From the NCBI RefSeq assembly GCF_000003815.2, contig NC_049994.1, positions 10,705,751-10,769,750 on the forward strand: DNA of 64,000 nucleotides, written 5' to 3'. Both the position numbers and the translations under genes were made by a program. Source of the DNA: Branchiostoma floridae (Eukaryota; Chordata; Leptocardii; Amphioxiformes; Branchiostomatidae). Below are positions 57,087 through 64,000 of the stretch, piece by piece; the stretch's first letter is position 1, and each line of letters opens with the position of its first letter. Under the pieces are notes generated by a model. The model saw only the letters and a program-made list of their open reading frames with translations, did no database searches and had not been told where the DNA came from.

Positions 57087-57540
57087 CTTCCTAGACCTGG
57101 AACCAAATTTATTTGATGATATGATTTACTTACCAAAGTGGACAAAGAGAGAAAAATCAACATCATCACCTCCCTTTATTCAATCTTTGATTCAAATGTT
57201 TTGTGATTTTGAGTTTCCCTGTCTCCCTAACAAGAGACTTTTATAGATTTTTCCTAGACCTGGAACCAAATTTATTGGATGATTTGATTTACTTACTAGT
57301 AGACGAAGAAAGAAAAATCATCATCATCACCTTCCTTCTTTCAATCCTTGATTCAAATGTTTTGTGCTTTTGAGTTTCCCTGTTTCCCTATTACAAGAGA
57401 CTTTACAGATTTTTCCTGGATCTCGGAACCAAATGGATTGGATGATTTGATTTACATACCAGTAAAAGAAGAAGAAAGAAAAACATTGTCACCTCCTTTC
57501 ATTCAATACTTGACTCAAATGTTTTGTGCTTTTTAAAAGC
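57087..57540 (+). repeat. Three-copy tandem repeat, 163-bp period
   Basis: Units contain CCTAGACCTGGAACCAAATT, GATGATTTGATTTACTTAC, TTGATTCAAATGTTTTGTGC and TTTGAGTTTCCCTG. GGAACC falls at 57099, 57262 and 57425, exactly 163 bp apart each time. The open frames across it are repeat by-products. Confidence 0.95.
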
Positions 57541-58278
57541 AAATTTCACAAATACACATTGATTTACACTTTAAGTCAGGATTGCCATCTATCCATTGCA
57601 GATACAAAGGAATATACCCACTCTTGTGGAAAGTTTAACATACCAATAGAGTGTATATACATACATACAATGTCATGTATTTCATTTGACATTCTAACAA
57701 AATCAGGACATTGGAAATACTTTTTCTTTGTTTCTTTGACGTCATACATTCAAATTTGTAGTTCTCTAACCAAGCGGAAATTGCTGTCATGTAGATGTTA
57801 CTGTTCCATGGTATAGCTTATCATACACATTTCAGGTCTACACTGAGTATTGCTGGCTGGCACAGTTCTTGCATGTAAAGCAGATTAACTTGTGAGCTCA
57901 GCATCAGTGTGCGATATGATCTGCCGCAGGTCAATTAAAGTATTATCAGACCATCTCAGCTGATTTAGTTCCCCCCTCCCCCCTCCTCCCCTCTCCTGTG
58001 TTCCTGATGGGGCCAGCAGCTCCGGTCAAACCTTTTTATTGCGCCGGCTGTAATCTCATCATTGCTACTTATATGGCTTTTTAATCTTCTATTAAGGATA
58101 ATTGCTTCAGTGTTCTATCAGCCCTGGGAGGGATTAAGGCAGGGATGGTGCCTCCCTTTGAAGCCCACTCTGTAATTATCCAGCGACACCATTATTATTC
58201 ATTATTACTCTATTAGGCACTTAATTCATCAAACACATACTGGGGCTCCTGCAAACACTGGCTCCACTTGGTCAGGCG

Positions 58279-58295
58279 TGACCCGTAGCTGACCC
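58279..58295 (-). promoter_or_regulatory. DR5 retinoic acid response-like element 3
   Basis: On the minus strand: GGGTCA GCTAC GGGTCA, two identical perfect half-sites with 5-bp spacing. Confidence 0.6.
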
Positions 58296-58950
58296 CGCGA
58301 CCTCCCCCTTCAGTGGGGGTGTAGTAAAAGTCCTCTGTCCCTCAAAGTGACAGGGAGAAACATCCTCATCATTCACTCAAATACATGACAAAGGGACCTT
58401 GAAATGACAAGGGCAAAGGGGTGATGGGTTCGAAGCCCACGGGATTGGGTGACTGAGCATCTGGGTGAACTATTGCCCGAGTGAACTCTCTAGGACCCTG
58501 CGAAAGTTTGCCAGGACAATTGTCGCCGAGTGACATCGCGCTCGGACAATAGAAAACACCAGGGAGGAAGTCGAGTGGAAGTCATCCATCCTGACATCTG
58601 ACAGAAAATTACAGAGGATGACTCAAGAACTTTGGTACAAACAGTGCTAGAGTTGTCAGTCTCTCTTATGCTTAGTGTTTTCCATCAGCAGATGATTTTA
58701 ATATGCGTAATAACAACTGACTCTTCTTTCTGCAAACAGGCAAATAAAGCTAGCTATAAAAACTTTAAAAGTAGCCGCAAGTTAAGTCCGTAACTTTTTC
58801 AAAGATGTCCGTTTTCATTTGTACAAGTGAGAAACAATTCAATCAGTATCACTACCAGTTTCTCCTTGTACTTTTTTGTTCTTAACCTGTATTTTGCAAA
58901 GGACATTTGGTAATACTTTTTTCTTCTTACTACACACAGTACACCAATAT

Positions 58951-59110
58951 TAATCTCCAAGCAGATCTTGCGTGGCATAAGACAGTATCATAAGCTGGGG
59001 AAGGAGTTTACCCGGTCGAGGAGCAAATTGGGCATGCGGAAGAATAAAAGTGCTCCTTCCCCAGCTTATGTTACTTGTCTTAAACCACCACAAGATCTGC
59101 TTGCAGATTA
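58951..59110. mobile_element. Foldback MITE, 160 bp
   Basis: Arms of about 58 bp (58951-59008 and 59053-59110) are inverted repeats. Shared words are CAAGCAGATCTTG, TAAGACA and CATAAGCTGGGGAAGGAG. The outer ends are TAATCT and AGATTA. A ~44-bp loop separates the arms. A structured RNA is an alternative, but a small DNA element is likelier. Confidence 0.85.
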
Positions 59111-60600
59111 CACCTTTATCTATATTTCAATTGCTGAACAACGAGGCAGTTTTCGCCTGGGACTGTGCAGGTGAGAGGGCAGGGTGAACTTTTCACCTCC
59201 TGAGGAGGCCGCTACAGGGGGGGCAGAGCCGCACCCCGGACGAAAAACTCACAAAAGGCAGCCGAACCAGGCGCGGCTCCCACAATGGCACCAGAAAATG
59301 ACAGGAACTTAGAACAATGCCTGACAAACACACATGCTGTGGAGAAAAGTTCTGTAGAGACAATAGTTGATCGGAAAGATCTGTTGTGTATGTGGGCGTT
59401 CCATATGGCATGCAGTCACCACAGATGTGAATGTATCACAAAGGACTATACCAGAGGGATGTTGTTTCAACAGAATCTTCGTGATGAAAAGAATGAAGAA
59501 ACCTTTGTGTTTTTCAGCTCGAAAATCGAGTTATACACTTCAGTGTTAGGTAAGCTCCTCAGTTCCGAGCTAAACCTGTCCCTGAAGTGCGTAGATTTAT
59601 CTGTTTAGTTATGTCTTGTCGTAGATTTTCCACCTGATTAAAACTTGACAAAAAAGTCGCCACCAGTTGCACCCAAGTGAGATTTATGGGTCGTTGGGAA
59701 ATTTATGTCCCCAAAACTACCGTATTAACTGCTCGGTACTTTGTTCGTGTCACACCGCACCGCACGGCGCAGTTACGCCGAAATTTATGTGCCCGCAAAT
59801 ACCTGGGAACAGATTCGCCTGTACCCTCCCGTGGCGTTTGCCCGTGCCGCTGATTTATGTTCCACGCGGCACATTTCTTCTGGAAGAACGAAGTTCACAG
59901 AAGCTATAAAAACAAAAACGAAGAAAGAGAAAACGAGAAGGACAGATCGTCTGTGTAACGTTCTAACAGCGGCTGTCATTCGGATGAAATAGTGGTCGCT
60001 GAGTGATTTTACAGAGCACCGATTATCCTGACCAAAAAATGTCTAACCTTGATTTATCATATGTAAGACATCTGGTCATGTAAAGGTTAACAGTTTGTTT
60101 GTGTTAGGGACACCCTAGTGAGTTTGTTACTCTACCAGTAACTGCAGTCTGACTCAAGTTACACCGTGATGCCCCAGCTTCAACTTGCCCCAGTAAAACG
60201 AGAAAAGGTCAAAGGACTGGCCCAATGTGTTGCAGCTAGGATCACAACTGAATCAACAGTTTTCAACCTCAAGTACATCTTTATCATGTGCTTTTTCCAT
60301 GATACTATGAACTTTTTAATGAGTTATGATTCTATCCCTTCTCAGACCATCAAATGCCTTGAACCATTTTGTTCCAATTTGTAGAAATTGAACCTCCTTC
60401 TGTACACACAGGTTTTCTTTTGCAGCAAACATAAACTAACTTTACAAAGGACAACACATTCTTACCATGTAACAATTCCACCAGTTCACAGATTATCCTG
60501 TGTAGTAAAGTAACTGTACACTTACTCTTACACAACAGGTACCATCAAACACTGACTTATTACAGCCTTGAGCAGCCAGGTTAAGTAATCTTAGATAATA
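59111..60600. other. Intergenic block with repeated TTTATG words
   Basis: A complex, GC-richer stretch. A 107-codon open frame at 59285-59608 is not recognisable. ATTTATG occurs four times in 59680-59860. No gene is called. Confidence 0.4.
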
Positions 60601-60645
60601 AACATTTAAAATAAAAGATTTGACAATTAGGGATGAGTCCCTTGG

Positions 60646-60722
60646 CTGTCATTGTCATCAATCAAGCTGTCACTGACAGGTCCTGCTAAATGATTGATAG
60701 GTATCCCTCCCAGTGATTGACA
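60646..60722. promoter_or_regulatory. Hox-Pbx and Meis/Prep motif cluster
   Basis: Within 77 bp: CTGTCA (60646), ATCAATCA (60657), CTGTCA (60667), TGACAG (60674), TGATTGAT (60691) and TGATTGACA (60714). TGATTGAT is a Pbx-Hox (anterior class) composite site, TGACAG a Meis/Prep site and TGATTGACA a Pbx-Meis composite. Confidence 0.5.
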
Positions 60723-61710
60723 AGCCAATATCTTACCTGCTACTGTGCAATCAGTTTCTGGGAAGTGATAACAGGTGTTTCACTGCATGTGCAGTAAGAA
60801 GTAAAACTTTCCTTTTATAACCAAAAACTGACTGAAGCTATTGCAATGATTCTGTGGAAAGTCCAACGACTTACAAGAAATTACTCAAATTTCAGTGGGC
60901 AATAGTATTCAGAAAACTCATAAATGATAAATTTTGTGAATTTCACAAACCATAGGAATGACTTTACGCAAAAGTGCAATTTTTTGGTTAACAAGTTTGT
61001 AAAAACCATTTCTGTCTTTGTTGGCAGCTTTTGTGGGTAGGTTACTATTTCATAATTCAAACCTGTTTTAATCCACTCACTATTCTTTTAATCTGTCTTA
61101 ATCACTTTTATCCACTCATGTTTGAAACTACTTAATCCACTATAGAGAAGAAAAGCTGTATGAATTGCTGACAGAACCATATTTTGACATGACAACGCAT
61201 GACATTTCATACATGGGCAACGTTGAAGAAGACCTCGTTGATTAAACTAAGCAGTTATGTACGTGCCAGATATGACGGAGCCTGCCACTGTAATATATTC
61301 TTATTCACATCTCGCACACTTGGGAACTGCTTGGACCTCAGAGAATAACACAAAAACAAACTACTCGCAATTAGGAGAACAGCGCAGGAGCCTGTGCATA
61401 ATTCAAAGCCAGAGTGCGCCTCATTATCCAAACTCCCTCGGGAAGGAACTCTTACACAAGCAGTGGTTTCCGCAACAAAATGCGCCTTATGGAGGACCAA
61501 TCAAACACAGGCAGCCACCTGCAAATAAACACAATCAGACATGGATAATGTTCTCGTTGAGACAAAGTCGGCGGCGAAACGCCTCGCCAAAGCCGCGTGA
61601 TGAATGTCGGCTGGAGACGACAAACCCCGGCACAAATGAGAGTTGGAAGGGGACAGCAGAGATAAGAGGGAATGAATAAATGCATGAAGCCATGAGTGAT
61701 GCGGCCACTG

Positions 61711-61727
61711 GGGTCAGCAAGAGGTCA
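61711..61727 (+). promoter_or_regulatory. DR5 retinoic acid response-like element 4
   Basis: GGGTCA GCAAG AGGTCA: perfect half-sites, 5-bp spacing. Confidence 0.6.
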
Positions 61728-61979
61728 GCACAGCACTCTGTACCAGGTGTTTTTTTACACCTGGGAAGACACAGCAGGGGGATCTTTAATAGCCCAAGTA
61801 GCTGAATACGCCAGGATAACCCACAAACAATGCATATCAACCTACCCTTTTGTATTTCGCTCATGCCTAAAATTTTTCTTCACTGAGTGGGAGAAAAGTG
61901 CTGGAGGGTGTGCGATGTGATGAATCAGCCCAGCACAGATGCTGCGCTATCGTTTCCATCTCTATTTCTCAGTACATTG

Positions 61980-61993
61980 TGACCTTTTGAACT
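61980..61993 (-). promoter_or_regulatory. DR2 retinoic acid response-like element
   Basis: On the minus strand: AGTTCA AA AGGTCA, perfect half-sites with 2-bp spacing. Confidence 0.55.
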
Positions 61994-62166
61994 GGGCAGT
62001 GATCGAGGTGATGGGCGATTCTGATAAAATACACAGCGGACACTTGAATCGGCCGCCTCAAAAGCTCCTCCAAGTCTTTATAGCTCCCTTTTCGGACAAA
62101 AGCTCCACTTTCTGTGCAAAGAGATGTGATATATCGAGGCACCCAGCTTTGAGGTAATACTGGCTA

Positions 62167-62204
62167 GTACCAAGGAGGTTTCTTTTTAACCTCCTTGTTG
62201 GTAC
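62167..62204. repeat. Short perfect hairpin
   Basis: GTACCAAGGAGGTT, a 7-nt loop, then AACCTCCTT and TGGTAC with a small bulge. The TTTTT in the loop and the strong stem could suit a small element remnant or a structured RNA. Neither can be decided from sequence. Confidence 0.6.
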
Positions 62205-62699
62205 AAGTTTCCCTACAAAAGTGGAACAGACAAAGACATAGAATACACTTTTGACAATGTTGCTTGTCATTTTCTAATAAATGCCATTGTAGGTACATGA
62301 CACTGTGGTTTTAGAACATGCTGTAAAGGATTGAATTATAAAATTGCCCTCATATCAAAATTTGATGAAATGAAAAATTTATTTTAGACTGATGAATCTA
62401 TGATGGAGAAAAGTTGCAAACTTACTTCAAAAACGTGGCCAATTATTCACAACTATGGTATTTGGTAAGTTGGAAAGTTGTAAGGATAGCCATGGAAAAT
62501 CCACTTTAGACAGAAATGGGTCAGAAAATATTACATTAGGGTTTTGATGGATACAAATGACTGTGGACTTAAGTCCAGTGAGCGACCCCTTTTTGTCACA
62601 GCCATGCACTTACAGAAGGCACAAAGATGACTTCGCAAGAATACTCGAACAGTTGTTCTACCCAACAAGCCTTACTTTACCCCCAAGAATGCCATGAAT

Positions 62700-63500
62700 T
62701 GTCTTTTAATTCCAACCATTTAACCCCTCACCTTTTCCAGTTGTTAAATCTCACATGTTAATACGACTACCTGCACGCTTGCATGATTTATCCCTGTGGG
62801 GAATTCAGCTAATTTATGACAGCCGTGTTACGGAAAATTGCGTTATAACTTCTCTGTCGTACCCCTCCCATAAAGCGCCGCCCTTCCACAAATCCTGGTG
62901 AGGAGAAAAATGAAATTATCCAGAAATGGCTATCAATTCAAAATCAGGGCCGAGTATGGGGAATCTTGATGTATGGATGCTCCTCATTAATTATGGTAGC
63001 CTCCGTGTCTAACGTTTATGTGACGTATGGGAATAGCATGTTCCCCCTTGTAATAAAACGCTAACCTTCCCCCTCAGATAGGAACACTTATTACAACAGT
63101 TTGACGGTGTCAGTCATAAACAAACCAGCGGGGTACGGACGATAGCTTCGGGCAAGGTACCGTCGCCGTGGCAACCATAACTATTTCATGGAGCACACCT
63201 AGGTTTACGCGGGGCTAAACCGCCAGCGAAAGAAGACCTACGATTTATGGTCCAAGAATACCGAATTGGTGTTAGCTATGGTAATAGGTGTGAACCAGCG
63301 ATAACTTTACGTTTAGCCTAACTGAAGTGCACAGAGTGATAGGAGGAGGCCATACTTCACTACAGAGAGTCAAGCGAGCGCCTTTTCAGCGGTTTCGTGA
63401 GATAAGATTTCATCGTGTTAGGCACAAGGACGCGTAGTAAAACAAGATCAGATTCCTCTTATCACTCTGAGACGGCCGACCAATAAAGCATATCATTTCT
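62700..63500. other. GC-richer non-coding block
   Basis: A complex, non-repetitive stretch with an RFX X-box (63162-63175) and TAATTTATG/GATTTATGG homeodomain-type words. No gene is supported. Confidence 0.4.
63162..63175. promoter_or_regulatory. RFX X-box
   Basis: GTCGCCGTGGCAAC fits the RFX consensus and shares GCCGTGGCAAC with the X-box at 43224. Confidence 0.5.
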
Positions 63501-64000
63501 CACTCATGCAAATAAGTAAGTCAAACCTTAGTTTTTCTTTCACACACACAAGGAAAATCCTTGTACTATATTTCTACAAAAAATGTGTATCATCTCCACT
63601 ATCTCTAGTTCCACATATACCTGCATGTAAAAATCCAAAAGAGCCTAAAAAAACCAGACATTTTATCTTGTGTAAATAAGAATAGGAAAAAGTTATCATC
63701 AGTAACTACTCATCAAGGTAGAATACTCAATGTACACACAAATATTGTCTCACATACTTGAAACAATTGGGAAATTGCATGCAAAAGTATTTACTGTAGA
63801 AGTCTAGCTCTAGACTCTCCTCTATCGAAGGACCATCAGAGGAGCATAGAGAACATAGAGTTCATTTCAAGGCAAGAAAATGATGCTGTACTCTATCAAT
63901 GTTTTTTTCAGGGCAGAGGAATCTAAAGCAGGACTGTAGTCATCCTTTACTATGGGCCTTTGGTGGGAGGCAAGGGGTTATGCCATAGTGCCTCCAGTTA
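63501..64000. other. AT-rich end of window
   Basis: No gene, RNA or repeat is supported. Confidence 0.5.

Larger units (their letters stand above)
61250..62160. promoter_or_regulatory. Candidate retinoic-acid-responsive enhancer
   Basis: A GC-richer, non-repetitive block containing a perfect DR5 (61711-61727) and, 252 bp later, a perfect DR2 (61980-61993). It also has a GCAAATAAACA forkhead-type word near 61519. Overlapping short frames have no protein character. Activity is inferred. Confidence 0.45.

Noticed and set aside
57087-57540. Coding exons with a repeated motif
   Set aside because: The 163-bp unit is not a multiple of 3, so the frames shift from copy to copy; tandem duplication explains it.
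58380-58460. tRNA gene suggested by GGTTCGAAGCC
   Set aside because: A perfect B-box-like word, but no A box, acceptor stem or anticodon arm could be folded around it.
59190-59230. CTCF-like site near CCGCTACAGGGGGGG
   Set aside because: The core has two extra bases compared with the CTCF consensus, so the match is not acceptable.
59285-59608. 107-codon open frame starting MAPENDRNLEQ
   Set aside because: No recognisable domain, no splice partner, and it overlaps frames in other phases. It may be a real short gene, but nothing in the sequence supports this.
61257-61679. 140-codon open frame in the candidate enhancer block
   Set aside because: Low-complexity mix with no family pattern; overlapping frames on the other strand are about as long.

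Overview
The window looks like draft-assembly eukaryotic DNA from an invertebrate deuterostome, most likely a lancelet (Branchiostoma). Three things point there: a ten-exon metaxin gene very close to the vertebrate protein, a CR1-clade retrotransposon, and many short inverted-repeat and tandem repeats in an intron-rich, AT-leaning background. Two runs of N (13865-14373 and 16763-16862) are assembly gaps. The species assignment is an inference.

Layout. (1) 1-5200: a minus-strand CR1-like non-LTR retrotransposon (ORF1-like, endonuclease and reverse transcriptase parts). Its ORF2 is split by a ~0.9 kb insertion with terminal inverted repeats. A short foldback element (408-620) lies just beyond its 3' end. 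(2) 5700-39159: one plus-strand gene, metaxin-2 (MTX2), reconstructed exon by exon. Ten coding exons encode 264 aa (the human protein is about 263). Two unusual features are a minisatellite made from the end of exon 4 and its splice donor (6 copies), and a duplicated last coding exon (10a at 37523-37682, 10b at 38988-39159) that predicts two C-termini. Its introns hold at least seven non-autonomous DNA elements (several with exact target-site duplications), a SINE, an eleven-unit satellite of ~160 bp, other local tandem repeats and GC-rich non-repetitive islands. (3) 39160-64000: about 25 kb in which I can defend no gene. It alternates AT-rich filler with GC-rich, non-repetitive blocks of conserved-non-coding character.

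Main discovery claim. The stretch downstream of MTX2 has four perfect DR5 motifs (41512, 56532, 58279, 61711) and one perfect DR2 (61980), the spacings bound by retinoic acid receptor/RXR. By simple base-frequency arithmetic about 0.12 DR5 are expected in 64 kb. It also holds a 77-bp cluster of Hox-Pbx and Meis/Prep-type sites (60646-60722), four copies of a Su(H)/RBPJ site in 166 bp (42786-42951) and two RFX X-boxes. MTX2 intron 6 adds a Meis-Pbx site 20 bp from a DR2 (20096-20138). In vertebrates MTX2 is the direct 3' neighbour of the HOXD cluster. This window may therefore be part of a Hox-associated, retinoic-acid-responsive regulatory landscape. That is inference from motifs and known synteny; no Hox gene is present in the window.
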